The notes: generated from the letters alone by a model not told the origin. 36,607 nucleotides of DNA from Clostridia bacterium (GCA_017461635.1 JAFTXK010000117.1:1-36607); one strand, 5' to 3'; positions 16,925-25,649 are shown, counted from the first letter of the stretch. Translations and numbers: made by a program.

Positions 16925-17770
16925 ATGCTTTATAGCTACCATTTTCATAACAAACATCTCTTGTTTTACAGAAAAGTGAATAATAATCTTGTTAATAATT
17001 TCAGCGTTCGTGAGATTGGCTTCAACAGTGTTCCGCCGGAGCTGAAGCAGATCCATACAAGGGATATATATATTATCCATTATGTAACAAAGGGCAAGGG
17101 GATCTTCATGGGCAATTCCTTTTCCGAGGGAGACTGCTATTTTGTTGTTCCGGGGGAGCTTGAGATCATCGAAGCGGATGCGGAAGAGCCTTATGAAAGC
17201 GCATGGATAATGGTGAAGGGCAGAAGAGCCAAGGAGCTTATCGGCAAATGCGATTTTCCCGAATATAATTCGGTTTTCAGATTTGAAAAAGCCAAGGAAT
17301 GCGGCGAGCTCATAAGAGAATATCTTTTTGCCGAGAATTACGAAAATGAATTCGTTGAAGCATGTAAGCTCGAAGAGCTTTTTTATAAGATCATGGCACT
17401 TCATTTTGAATATTATTCCGAGCCGCCGAAGCAGACTGATAATAAGGCATATGAGATAGCGGAATTTATTGAAAAAAATTACGGCAATGATATAAAGATC
17501 GGCGATCTTTGCAATATATTTTATCTTTCAAAAAACTATCTGTGCACGATATTTAAGCGTGAATACGGTGTAACGCCGCAGGAATATCTTATTTCCTACC
17601 GCATGGAAAAGGCGAGACAGTTTCTTGCACTGGGCGATCAAAAGCTGTCTATCGCCGAGATATCATTTTCTATCGGGATCGATAATCCTCTGTATTTTTC
17701 TCGTTGCTTCCATAAGAGATTCGGCGTATCGCCGACGGAGTATCGCAAAAATATAAATAAAAATACTTGA
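16925..17770 (+). CDS. AraC-family transcriptional regulator
   Basis: The protein has 281 residues from ATG 16925, preceded by GAGGTG (16915-16920). An in-frame GTG at 16886 lies inside the conserved promoter element and has no site of its own, so it was not chosen. The N-terminal part (about 1-165) looks like an AraC cupin ligand-binding domain. The C-terminal part (about 170-275) has two helix-turn-helix motifs: IKIGDLCNIFYLSKNYLCTI and SIAEISFSIGIDNPLYFSRC followed by KRFGVSPTEYRK. Regulators of this type usually sense a sugar and activate hydrolase or transport genes. Its divergent position to the GH26 lipoprotein and the second copy of the shared element before the LRR gene suggest that it controls both. 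The ligand is unknown. Confidence 0.93.
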   Translation: MLYSYHFHNKHLLFYRKVNNNLVNNFSVREIGFNSVPPELKQIHTRDIYIIHYVTKGKGIFMGNSFSEGDCYFVVPGELEIIEADAEEPYESAWIMVKGRRAKELIGKCDFPEYNSVFRFEKAKECGELIREYLFAENYENEFVEACKLEELFYKIMALHFEYYSEPPKQTDNKAYEIAEFIEKNYGNDIKIGDLCNIFYLSKNYLCTIFKREYGVTPQEYLISYRMEKARQFLALGDQKLSIAEISFSIGIDNPLYFSRCFHKRFGVSPTEYRKNINKNT

Positions 17771-17880
17771 CAAATAAATATTGATTATATAATAACGTAG
17801 GAGCTGCCGGCAACGGTCGCTTCCTCAGCTGTTAAAAAAGATAACCGTTCTGATTGGCGTTTGGACGGTTATCTTTTTTT
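17767..17880 (+). ncRNA. Candidate small structured RNA (or araC 3' trailer) ending in a terminator
   Basis: TTGACA (17767-17772, overlapping the araC stop codon) and TATAAT (17788-17793) form a promoter-like pair with a short 15-nt spacer. The predicted transcript begins near 17800. A stem AGCTG (17802-17806)/CAGCT (17826-17830) encloses a CCG-GCAA-CGG hairpin with a GNRA loop, and the terminator follows. No open reading frame is seen, and I do not recognise a known RNA family. The alternative is that this is simply the araC terminator region. Confidence 0.35.
17834..17880 (+). terminator. Terminator downstream of araC / candidate small RNA
   Basis: AAAAAAGATAACCGT (17834-17848) pairs with ACGGTTATCTTTTTT (17865-17879), the stem extending by two more pairs (including a G-U) around the loop. 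The right arm doubles as the U tract. Confidence 0.85.
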
Positions 17881-17979
17881 GTTATAGATACTGACGACAA
17901 GACCGATAATTGCGACAATGAGTATATCATATAAAGTGAAATTTGTCAATAAATGTCGCAGAATAAAGACGGCACAGCC

Positions 17980-18008
17980 TTGACTTGCGCGCGGTTTTGT
18001 GATATACT
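17980..18008 (+). promoter_or_regulatory. Promoter of the methyltransferase gene
   Basis: TTGACT (17980-17985) and TATACT (18003-18008) are 17 nt apart, about 32 nt before ATG 18040. Confidence 0.8.
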
Positions 18009-18039
18009 TTTATCATTATAATATATAGAGGTAGCAAAA

Positions 18040-18879
18040 ATGAGTTTTTCGGTAAAGCTTCTTAAAGCGGTGAATAAAATATTCCCATTGCCGGTTCACC
18101 CCTTCAATACACAGGCGAGCGGCGGCATGACCTATGCCGAATGGCAGTATAGCAAGGGCGAGGACACCATAAAATTCTATCTTGAATATACCGATAAGGA
18201 AAAAATGTTCGGCGGCAAGGACGTCCTCGACGTCGGCTGCGGCGCAGGCGGAAAATCTCTTTATTATCTGGGCTGCGGCGCAAATAAGGTGGTTGGCATT
18301 GATATCGTCCCTAAATATAAGGAAGAATCCGAAGGGCTCGCAGAAAAACTCGGTCTTATCGGCTTCGAGTTTTTCTGCGAAGATGCGGGGGAGACAAGCT
18401 TTGATGATAACAGCTTTGATACCATCATAATGAACGATGCAATGGAGCATGTTGCAAAGCCCGAAGCGGTCCTTGCGGAAATGTATCGGATTCTGAAGCC
18501 CGGGGGAAGACTATTTGTTAATTTTCCACCGTATAATCACCCGTACGGCGCGCACCTCAGCGACGTTATCGGAATTCCGTGGGTGCAGGTACCCTTCTCT
18601 GATAAAACACTGATCGCGGCGTATAAAGATCTCGTTGCCGATAAGCCTGATGGGGAAGACCGAATCAATTTCCGCATCGGCAGAAACGAAAAGGGCGAGG
18701 AATACTTCTCCTATATTAATAAAATGTCCATCAAAAGATTCAAGAAGATCCGCGACGGAAGCGATTTTAAGGTCAGCTATTACCGAGAAGTACCGCTGAG
18801 AAGCTTCTTTAAACCTCTCTGCCATGGATTCCTCAAAGAATACTTTGTAAAAATGGTAGTCTGCGTATTCGAAAAATAA
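18040..18879 (+). CDS. Class I SAM-dependent methyltransferase
   Basis: The protein has 279 residues; GAGGT lies upstream of ATG 18040. The Rossmann-fold SAM site is clear. Motif I is VLDVGCGAGG (62-71), VVGIDIV ends strand beta-2, motif II is DTIIMNDAMEHV, and LKPGGRLFVNFPPY follows. These are typical of Methyltransf_11/25-type enzymes. The C-terminal third is not diagnostic. The substrate cannot be inferred; the gene stands alone with its own promoter and a hairpin after it. The N-terminal stretch before motif I (about 60 residues) may contribute to substrate binding. Confidence 0.88.
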   Translation: MSFSVKLLKAVNKIFPLPVHPFNTQASGGMTYAEWQYSKGEDTIKFYLEYTDKEKMFGGKDVLDVGCGAGGKSLYYLGCGANKVVGIDIVPKYKEESEGLAEKLGLIGFEFFCEDAGETSFDDNSFDTIIMNDAMEHVAKPEAVLAEMYRILKPGGRLFVNFPPYNHPYGAHLSDVIGIPWVQVPFSDKTLIAAYKDLVADKPDGEDRINFRIGRNEKGEEYFSYINKMSIKRFKKIRDGSDFKVSYYREVPLRSFFKPLCHGFLKEYFVKMVVCVFEK

Positions 18880-18887
18880 AATACCCC

Positions 18888-18925
18888 TTATAAGGAAGAG
18901 CTCTTCGCCGAACTCTTCCTTATAA
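18888..18925 (+). terminator. Hairpin after the methyltransferase gene
   Basis: TTATAAGGAAGAG (18888-18900) pairs perfectly with CTCTTCCTTATAA (18913-18925) around a 12-nt loop, nine bases past the stop codon. The tail is AT-rich rather than a pure U tract. Confidence 0.7.
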
Positions 18926-18964
18926 TTATATAGGCTAAAACAAATAACCACTGAAATCTCAAAC

Positions 18965-19435
18965 AAACAATAGGCAACCTCTAAAAACACAAAATAAATA
19001 ACGAAGTAACAAAGAGGCAAAAATAGATCCCCGCTGCTGCGGCTCTATCGCCCTCAAAGCTCGCGGGGCTCGCTTCGAGCCTCTACAGGCGATAGAGTTC
19101 GACTGCGCGAATGATCCACCGGATCATCCGCTTCGCTCAGGATGACATAGTGGTGTCATATGCAGTCTGATTGAACTGATTTATCTCAATGTAACTTTTA
19201 CATACAAACAAATTTTTGTCGGCATCAAATGACAAGTAATGTCATCATGAGCGGAGCAAATGGTCCGGTGGACTGTTTGCGCAGTCGAACTCTGACGCCC
19301 GGGGAGGCTCAGGGCGAACTTGTTCGCTCTGAGGGCGGCAGAGCCGCAACAGCGGGGATCTATTTACGGCTCGTTCTTACTATAAATTATTATTTAACAT
19401 TGAAATTTTGAGTTTTTAGAGGTTGCCTATTGTTT
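18965..19435. mobile_element. 471-bp long palindromic MITE-like element
   Basis: The ends are perfect 24-nt terminal inverted repeats (AAACAATAGGCAACCTCTAA... at 18965-18988, complement at 19412-19435). Inside, further segments pair in the same nested order: 19021-19036 with 19350-19365 (AAATAGATCCCCGCTG), 19039-19046 with 19340-19347, and 19094-19108 with 19279-19293 (AGAGTTCGACTGCGC). The segments around GATCCACCGGATCATCCGC also match imperfectly. The whole element could fold into one long imperfect hairpin with a central loop of about 60 nt. It holds no credible gene and no transposase, so it is best read as a non-autonomous element. No clear target-site duplication was seen. Confidence 0.8.
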
Positions 19436-19686
19436 AGCATTTAATTTCAAGTTTTTTTGATTTTTTTCGGCATTTACGCTTGTTTTTTGGTATTATACTT
19501 GCGTATTCACCTTAGGCAAACGCACTTTTCCACAACCAATCCGCCAAATTTTAGAAAAATAAATTAAAATCAAAAAAATTTCTAAAACGCCGATAAAGCT
19601 AATAAAATCAAGGGCTTACGGCACTTTTTGCGGAAATATTAAATAGGGTTTAATATTGCAGTGAAATTACAGGTTGGAGAAAAGTA
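19436..19686. other. AT-rich gene-free stretch upstream of the S-layer promoter
   Basis: Very AT-rich sequence with T and A runs lies between the palindromic element and the S-layer promoter. No reading frame, repeat or clear site is visible. Such A/T tracts often enhance strong promoters, but this is inference. Confidence 0.4.
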
Positions 19687-19715
19687 TTGCCAAAAATATG
19701 AAGACGTGGTACTAT
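19687..19715 (+). promoter_or_regulatory. Promoter of the S-layer gene
   Basis: TTGCCA (19687-19692) and TACTAT (19710-19715) have an optimal 17-nt spacer. Transcription would start near 19722 and give a leader of about 160 nt. Confidence 0.6.
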
Positions 19716-19721
19716 ATTGGC

Positions 19722-19880
19722 ACAGGGAAAAGTTTATGGAATGCCCGAGCCATCGGAGTGAGATGACATCCGATGACAGCTAAGTCGGATGTGAGCGACG
19801 TTTCGCTTCGACGTGGCGACAGGTTGAACATAAATTATTTCACCTGAAAAAATAATTATTTTTGAAGGAGAAACCAAACC
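19722..19880 (+). promoter_or_regulatory. Long structured 5' leader of the S-layer mRNA
   Basis: The leader can form alternative helices. CATCGGA (19751-19757) can pair with TCCGATG (19769-19775), or ACATCCGA (19766-19773) can pair with TCGGATGT (19785-19792), and the two exclude each other. Further down are CAGGT (19820-19824)/ACCTG (19842-19846) and a self-complementary AT 16-mer (19848-19863) directly before AAGGAG (19865-19870). It does not match a riboswitch class I recognise; long stable leaders are also common for S-layer mRNAs, where they lengthen mRNA half-life. Confidence 0.5.
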
Positions 19881-22800
19881 ATGAAGAATTTCAAGAGAAT
19901 TCTTGCTCTGGTGCTCGCAGTTATGATGGTTGCAGCATGCATGGTAACTACTTACGCAGCTGAGGCTGATGATGCAGTAGCTTACAATGAGGAAGCAATC
20001 GTACGTCTTAACAAGCTGGGCATTTTCCAGGGTAAGTCTGACGGTCTTGAACCCGAAGACGACGTAACTCGTGCTGAAATGGCACAGCTTACCGGTCGTG
20101 TTATGACAGGTAAGGTATCTTCCAACTACTGGGAGAACTATGAGAATGATACTACATTCGAAGATCTCGATGCAGCAGCATGGGCAGTAGGCGCAGTTTC
20201 CTATGCTTATGAGCAGGGCATCGTTGTCGGTAAGTCCGATGTAAGATTCGACCCCATGGGTAACGTAACTTACCAGGACGCTCTTACCATGGTAGTTCGT
20301 TCGCTCGGCTACACAGGCCTTTCTTACCCCAACGGCTTCATCAACAAGGCTATGAAGCTCGGTCTCACAAATGGCATTGCTAATATCGCTTATGGTGATG
20401 CTGCAAACCGTGGCGTAATCGCTACAATTCTTTACAACGCTCTGTATGCTGAAGAGTCTCTCTTTGCAGACAACTTCAACCTTACAAGCGGTACATACAT
20501 GCTCGTTGCAACTCCTACAGTTGTTATCAACAAGGATTGCAAGCTTCCCGGTGCTTCCATCAATGGTTACATTGGTAAGGAACTCAACGAGGGCTATGTA
20601 GCATTCGCTCCTATTGGTGCTGACAACAAGGCAGTTAACCAGGCTGCAAAGTATGTTTACGCAAGAGTTAGCCAGATCTCTGACGACCTCAAGGGTAACC
20701 AGATCGACAGCAACTATGCTGATAAGCTCGGTTATGCATACAACCTCACATTTGAGAACGATGTTCTCACATGGGGCGACGAGTGCGCAACCAAGACATT
20801 CAAGAACTACGGTGACAACCGTGAAATCACAATCTCTGAGATCGATTACGATCATAAGTTTGATGCTGCAGGCAATGTTGTTTGGAGCCAGAACTACTTC
20901 CTCACATTCGGCGGTCAGGCATACAACCTCGTAGATGGTACAAAGGCTGACTACAATGCTCCTACAAACACTCAGGACATTATCCTCTATGCTGACTACG
21001 GTTCTGAAGGTCTCTATGTTGATGACTATGCACAGATCTTCAACGGTGATACTATCGTTGATGAAGATGGCACACCTCTTCTTACATGGATTCCGAATGT
21101 TGGTTACTGCAAGACTAACATCCACGGTAAGGTTGAAAAGGCAACAGCTGAGGATATCCTCGCTGCAATTGCACACTTTGAAAATAGCGTTCTTTCTGAT
21201 TATGCTGCCATCGAGGGCGGTGACGATATCGTAGCGATCTACAAGAACAACGTTCTTGGTACAAGTACTATCATAGATGCTGAAAAGCTTGCAGACGTTA
21301 AGTTCAACGTTGCTGCTAACATCGCAAGCAACTACTTCTGCGAGATCACTGCTATGGACTATGATAACGACGGTCTCTATGACGCAGCTATCTATACTCC
21401 TTGGTATGTTGGTACAGTTGGTACTGAAGTTAAGGATTATGACGGCGATGGCGAGAAGGAATTCTTCCTTACAGGTGTTACAACAGCTGACGGAACAGAG
21501 GAACTTCTCGGTAAGTACTACGGTTACGATAAGAACGGTGACGGTAAGGTTGACAAGAAGGATGCTAAGGGCAATTCCGAGCTTCCTCATGTTGATGACT
21601 ATGTTGTAACAGGTGCTGCTACAAAGCTTGAGAGCTATGCTCCTTGGCTCTACAAGTATAACAGAAATACTCACGAGATCAACGTTATCGAAAGAGCTTC
21701 TGACGTTAAGGGTAAGGTTGAGTGGGGTGTTAAGGGTATGGTTACTCCCGTATCCAACATCTATGAGGATTCTCAGGTTTCTATCGGCGGTAAGGTATGG
21801 CAGGTAGGCGGCTGGACATACAACAACCTTCTCGGCCTCAAGAACTTCCATATCATGGATTCCTACCGCATTGACAAAATTGCCGGTTCTATGAAGGACT
21901 ATTACAACCTTGATGATTCTGTAGTTATCACTAACGAATATCAGAATGGTTGGAACGATGTTCTTGACTATGGTATGACAGATGATTGCGCAAGCTTCGT
22001 AGGCTTTGCAATTGCAGGTCACCTCATTTCCGGTGTTCCTACACTTTCTGCATCCGCTTCTTATGATTTCGTTGCATTCAACGCATATCAGAGCGAATTC
22101 GCACTCGAGAACGACCAGATCGTTGTTGACGCTATCGTTGACGCATCCGGTAAGTATCAGACAATCAAGATCAACTCTGTTGATAGCATGGAATTCACAG
22201 AACTCGAGTTCCAGATCTTCACAGCTTACTGTGATATCTTCTATGATGCTGTTCCTGAGGACAAGATGAATTCTGTATATAGCTACTACTTCAATGCAGA
22301 TCGTCTTGCTACACATCAGGCAACTCCTCTCTACAAGGCTGTTGAGAGAGCATTCATTATCGACCGTCTCACAAATAACTACACCGATGCTGATAAGGAT
22401 GGTTATGCTGAGAATGTATGGAAGAATGCTGAAGTTACTCTCGTTTATGCTGTAAACGGCAAGAACGATGATGGTGCTTACCAGCTCCTTACTGTAAAGG
22501 AAACAACTAAGGGCTCTGCTCCTAATGCAGCTGTTGTTGAATTCACATACGGTATTTCTGATGCTGCTATCATCAAGGATAAGACACCTATCAGAACCGA
22601 TGCTGAAACAGTATTCACATTCGTTGCTAAGGACGGTATCTACACTTATGTTGGAACTCCTAAGAACGGTTATAAGATCGATCTGACAGCAGCTCCTTCT
22701 AAGGCTGTATACGTTGCTAATTCCGATGAGATCATGATCGTTGATACAACTCGCGACATCAGCCAGATCGCAATCGGCGATACTGACTGGGCTGAAAAGG

Positions 22801-23486
22801 TTCAGGAGATCGTTCTGAATGATTCTGACCGTTGCGCTAAGTTCTCTCGCAACCACTTCGATACATGGGCATTCGTAGAGTATATTCCTTATGTATCTGC
22901 TACATTCCATGCTGATGAGGTTTACCTTGTAACAGCTAAGACAAGCAATACTAAGATTTACTTCGAGAATGGCGTATCCTACTATGTATATGCTAACCTC
23001 TACAACCTCGTAGACGCTAAGTATGAAGAGGCTGTAATCTTCACAGGTGACGAAGTTGCAGTATTCAATGCTAACCTCGCTGATGCTGAAGATACAATGT
23101 ATGAGGGCAGCAAGACAGATGTTGCTACTAACTATGGTCTTATCATCACTCGTGATAATGAGACAGGTGTAGATACTTATCTGCCTGCTGAGTATAAGGA
23201 TGAAGCAAACGCAAATGTTATCTTCAATCTTGCTGATGACTTCGGCAACCTGACAGATCTCAAGCGCGGCGTATATCAGGGCAAGCTTACTGATAACACA
23301 GGAGCTATCTCTCATGTTATGATTGACGGCGAATACAAGACTGTAAACAAGGTTGAGTTCATCGTTGCTTACAAGACTGCCGGCACTGTTGAGGTTGGTA
23401 CATTCTCCAACATCGCTAAGAACGCAGTTATCTTCTATGAGTACAATCCTGTAACAGCTGTTCTCACAGGTTACGCATTCAACTAA
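19881..23486 (+). CDS. S-layer homology (SLH) domain protein, probable major surface-layer protein
   Basis: The protein has 1201 residues; AAGGAG lies 10 bases before ATG 19881. A signal peptide (about 1-27, ending around TYAAEA) is followed by three SLH domains (about 35-75, 93-145 and 150-197) that anchor to secondary cell-wall polymer. Motifs include AVGAVSYAYEQGIVVG and VTYQDALTMVVRSLGY. The remaining 1000 residues form the exposed array part. Calcium-binding-like loops occur at D493 (DYDNDGLYD), D519 (DYDGDGEKE), D550 (DKNGDGKVDKKD) and D836 (DADKDGYAE). Codon use is extreme: no in-frame TTA, CTA or TCA occurs up to 23313, and AAC, TTC, GGT and CTC dominate, unlike the neighbours. This marks very high expression. 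A strong terminator follows. Confidence 0.92.
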   Translation: MKNFKRILALVLAVMMVAACMVTTYAAEADDAVAYNEEAIVRLNKLGIFQGKSDGLEPEDDVTRAEMAQLTGRVMTGKVSSNYWENYENDTTFEDLDAAAWAVGAVSYAYEQGIVVGKSDVRFDPMGNVTYQDALTMVVRSLGYTGLSYPNGFINKAMKLGLTNGIANIAYGDAANRGVIATILYNALYAEESLFADNFNLTSGTYMLVATPTVVINKDCKLPGASINGYIGKELNEGYVAFAPIGADNKAVNQAAKYVYARVSQISDDLKGNQIDSNYADKLGYAYNLTFENDVLTWGDECATKTFKNYGDNREITISEIDYDHKFDAAGNVVWSQNYFLTFGGQAYNLVDGTKADYNAPTNTQDIILYADYGSEGLYVDDYAQIFNGDTIVDEDGTPLLTWIPNVGYCKTNIHGKVEKATAEDILAAIAHFENSVLSDYAAIEGGDDIVAIYKNNVLGTSTIIDAEKLADVKFNVAANIASNYFCEITAMDYDNDGLYDAAIYTPWYVGTVGTEVKDYDGDGEKEFFLTGVTTADGTEELLGKYYGYDKNGDGKVDKKDAKGNSELPHVDDYVVTGAATKLESYAPWLYKYNRNTHEINVIERASDVKGKVEWGVKGMVTPVSNIYEDSQVSIGGKVWQVGGWTYNNLLGLKNFHIMDSYRIDKIAGSMKDYYNLDDSVVITNEYQNGWNDVLDYGMTDDCASFVGFAIAGHLISGVPTLSASASYDFVAFNAYQSEFALENDQIVVDAIVDASGKYQTIKINSVDSMEFTELEFQIFTAYCDIFYDAVPEDKMNSVYSYYFNADRLATHQATPLYKAVERAFIIDRLTNNYTDADKDGYAENVWKNAEVTLVYAVNGKNDDGAYQLLTVKETTKGSAPNAAVVEFTYGISDAAIIKDKTPIRTDAETVFTFVAKDGIYTYVGTPKNGYKIDLTAAPSKAVYVANSDEIMIVDTTRDISQIAIGDTDWAEKVQEIVLNDSDRCAKFSRNHFDTWAFVEYIPYVSATFHADEVYLVTAKTSNTKIYFENGVSYYVYANLYNLVDAKYEEAVIFTGDEVAVFNANLADAEDTMYEGSKTDVATNYGLIITRDNETGVDTYLPAEYKDEANANVIFNLADDFGNLTDLKRGVYQGKLTDNTGAISHVMIDGEYKTVNKVEFIVAYKTAGTVEVGTFSNIAKNAVIFYEYNPVTAVLTGYAFN

Positions 23487-23526
23487 TTAACCCCTTAAAA
23501 GGTTGTTTAGTTAAAACCTAATAAAG

Positions 23527-23565
23527 GCAAGGGCAAGTCCTTCGGGGCTTGCCCTTGCTGATTTT
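23527..23565 (+). terminator. Strong UUCG-tetraloop terminator of the S-layer gene
   Basis: GCAAGGGCAAGTCC (23527-23540), the loop TTCG (23541-23544) and GGGCTTGCCCTTGC (23545-23558) form a 14-bp stem with one G-U pair, followed by TGATTTTTG. Confidence 0.93.
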
Positions 23566-23780
23566 TGCTTATTTGATTTATTAAGATCTCATATCGGTAA
23601 AATAATTCATTGTTTTAAAAACTTGATATTTGAATTCCAAGCCGTAAGTTACTGCTGTAAATCATCATTTTCGATTCCATACCTTGTGATATCCACCAAA
23701 AATCAGCAATTTTTGTATACCCTGCACAGAAAATTTTCGATATTTTTTGATATTTTATACCCTAAAATTTGAAAAACCTA
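23566..23780. other. AT-rich gene-free stretch before the importer promoter
   Basis: The interval between the S-layer terminator and the importer promoter has no reading frame of note. It contains repeated short TATTTT/ATACCCT motifs (TATACCCT at about 23717 and ATACCCT at about 23757), possibly an upstream promoter element. Nothing else is evident. Confidence 0.4.
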
Positions 23781-23809
23781 TTGACAAATCGCTCCAAACA
23801 TGGTATCAT
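23781..23809 (+). promoter_or_regulatory. Promoter of the amino acid importer operon
   Basis: TTGACA (23781-23786) and TATCAT (23804-23809) are 17 nt apart. The leader to ATG 23884 is about 67 nt and ends with AAGGAG (23869-23874). Confidence 0.85.
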
Positions 23810-23883
23810 ATTATCACTTTAGCAGGATGAAGCGATTGTGACCTTCTCCTGACTACACTTTTTACTTCAAGGAGATTTCAATC

Positions 23884-24777
23884 ATGAAAAAACTCGTTGC
23901 TCTCATTCTGGCACTGGTAATGTGCCTCTTCTGCTTTGCCGCGTGCGGTAATAACGATGATGCCAAGGATACAGACACAAATGCTGATACAGAAGCAAGC
24001 TCCGATACAAACGCTGATACTGCTGAGGATGTTGCAGCAGATGTCGCCGGGGATATCGCTTATCTTCAGTCTCAGGGCAAGATGATCGTCGGTGTTACAT
24101 ATCTCGAACCCCTCGATTTCCAGGACGAAAACGGTGCTTGGATCGGCTTTGATGCTGAACTGGCAATGGCTGTCGGCGAAAAGCTTGGCGTTGAAGTTGA
24201 ATTCCAGGAAATTTCTTGGGAAGCAAAGGAAGCTGAGCTCGCGGCTAAGCATATCGACTGCATCTGGAACGGTCTTACCATCACTCCCGCCCGTCAGGAG
24301 GAAATGAGTATTTCGAGTCCCTATATGATCAATAAGCAGATCGTTGTTGTACGCGCAGATGATGCAGGCAACTATTCCGATGTAAATTCTCTCGCAGGCA
24401 AGGTTATCGCTGCTGAGGCAGGCTCCGCCGGTGAAGAGATCGTTCTCGGTAATATCGCTGACGCTGTATATGTTGAGAAGAGCATCCAGCTCGATGCGCT
24501 CACAGAGGTTAAGGCTCTTACCTCCGATGCCGCTGTTATCGACTATGTAATGGCTAACTACCTCATCAATAAGGAAGGCAGCGATTATGCTGACCTTGAG
24601 ATCCTTGATATGAGCCTTTCCGATACAGAATATTACGGTATCGCATTCCGCAAGGGAAGCGACCTCACAGCAAGAGTTAACGAGATCCTCGCTGAGCTGG
24701 AAGAGGACGGCACCATCGCAGCTATCGCTGAGAAATATGCTCTAAGCGATGCGCTCGTAAGCATGGCGGCTGAATAA
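23884..24777 (+). CDS. Amino acid ABC transporter substrate-binding lipoprotein
   Basis: The protein has 297 residues. A lipoprotein signal with lipobox FAAC places the lipidated cysteine at residue 21. It is followed by an Asp/Thr/Ala-rich linker to about residue 55. The rest is a family 3 solute-binding fold: GKMIVGVTYLEPLDFQDENG, GFDAELAMAVGEKLGV, DCIWNGLTITPAR and the C-terminal YGIAFRKGSDL. This fold binds polar amino acids and delivers them to the membrane complex encoded next. The aspartates and glutamates around the binding motifs do not settle the exact amino acid. Codon use resembles the S-layer gene, which suggests high expression. It is first in a three-gene operon. Confidence 0.94.
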   Translation: MKKLVALILALVMCLFCFAACGNNDDAKDTDTNADTEASSDTNADTAEDVAADVAGDIAYLQSQGKMIVGVTYLEPLDFQDENGAWIGFDAELAMAVGEKLGVEVEFQEISWEAKEAELAAKHIDCIWNGLTITPARQEEMSISSPYMINKQIVVVRADDAGNYSDVNSLAGKVIAAEAGSAGEEIVLGNIADAVYVEKSIQLDALTEVKALTSDAAVIDYVMANYLINKEGSDYADLEILDMSLSDTEYYGIAFRKGSDLTARVNEILAELEEDGTIAAIAEKYALSDALVSMAAE

Positions 24778-24899
24778 TTTTACATACGCTTTTTCATAAT
24801 AGATCCAATCCTCTTAAGACATGGACGTATGCCTTCCGCATATGCTCCATGCCTTTCGAGCGTTAATTGGAAAAATGTTTCGGAAGGATTTTACTATTT

Positions 24900-25637
24900 A
24901 TGTTTTCTTCGCTAAGTGAATGGTTCAGTAAGGAACTTCCCGCCATCGGGGAAAGATTTGTTAATGCCTTTCTTCCCGAATCGGCTGAGGAATTCATGAC
25001 CATTGCCGAAAGCCTTTGGAGCGGATTTACTACAACTCTGGAGCTCTTCGCGCTGACTCTCCTTTTTGCTCTGCCGCTTGGACTTATTATCAGCTTTGGC
25101 TCGATGAGCAAATTCAAGCCCCTGAAATATCTTATGAAGATCATCGTCTGGATCGTTCGCGGAACTCCGCTGATGCTTCAGATCTTTATCGTGTTTTTTA
25201 TCCCCGGTATCGTTTTCAATAATCCGATCTTCAAGCAGGATCGTTTCCTCGCGGCACTGATAACCTTTGTGCTGAATTATGCATGTTATTTTTCAGAGAT
25301 CTACCGCGGAGGAATCGAATCGATCTCGGTGGGACAGTATGAAGCGGGGCAGGTTTTGGGTATGACAAAGGCGCAGACCTTCTTCCATGTCGTGCTTCTG
25401 CAGGTGATCAAGAGAATTCTTGCGCCCATCAGTAATGAGGTCATAACCTTGGTAAAGGATACCTCTCTTGTGCGCGTTATTTCCGTTATCGAGATCATCA
25501 AGGTGGCGGAGAGATTTTCGAGCCAGGGTCTGCTTTGGCCGCTCTTCTTTACCAGCGTTTATTATTTGGTATTCAACGGAATTCTGACCCTTCTCTTCGG
25601 CTATATCGAAAAGAAGCTCAGTTATTTCAGAAGCTAA
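24900..25637 (+). CDS. Polar amino acid ABC transporter permease
   Basis: The protein has 245 residues from ATG 24900, with GGAAGGA (24882-24888) upstream; a longer in-frame TTG start at 24867 lacks a site. The first 35 residues are amphipathic. Several membrane helices of the HisMQ type follow, with TTLELFALTLLFALPLGLII first and VRGTPLMLQ after it. The EAA-like coupling loop QYEAGQVLGMTKAQTFFHVV contacts the ATPase. Only one permease is encoded, so a homodimer is expected. It follows the binding-protein gene by 122 bp and precedes the ATPase gene by 12 bp. Confidence 0.93.
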   Translation: MFSSLSEWFSKELPAIGERFVNAFLPESAEEFMTIAESLWSGFTTTLELFALTLLFALPLGLIISFGSMSKFKPLKYLMKIIVWIVRGTPLMLQIFIVFFIPGIVFNNPIFKQDRFLAALITFVLNYACYFSEIYRGGIESISVGQYEAGQVLGMTKAQTFFHVVLLQVIKRILAPISNEVITLVKDTSLVRVISVIEIIKVAERFSSQGLLWPLFFTSVYYLVFNGILTLLFGYIEKKLSYFRS

Positions 25638-25649
25638 GGAGGTGCAAAG

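Noticed and set aside
19716..19740. GGCACAGGGAAAA near the S-layer transcription start, reminiscent of the c-di-GMP-I riboswitch motif
   Set aside because: The remaining conserved parts of that riboswitch (GGGACGCAAAGCC and the tetraloop receptor) are absent.
19734..23315. 1193-codon open frame on the minus strand, opposite the S-layer gene
   Set aside because: It is codon-aligned with a real SLH protein and is open only because that gene lacks TTA, CTA and TCA codons. Its product is a Cys/Ile/Val-rich string with no domain or signal peptide.
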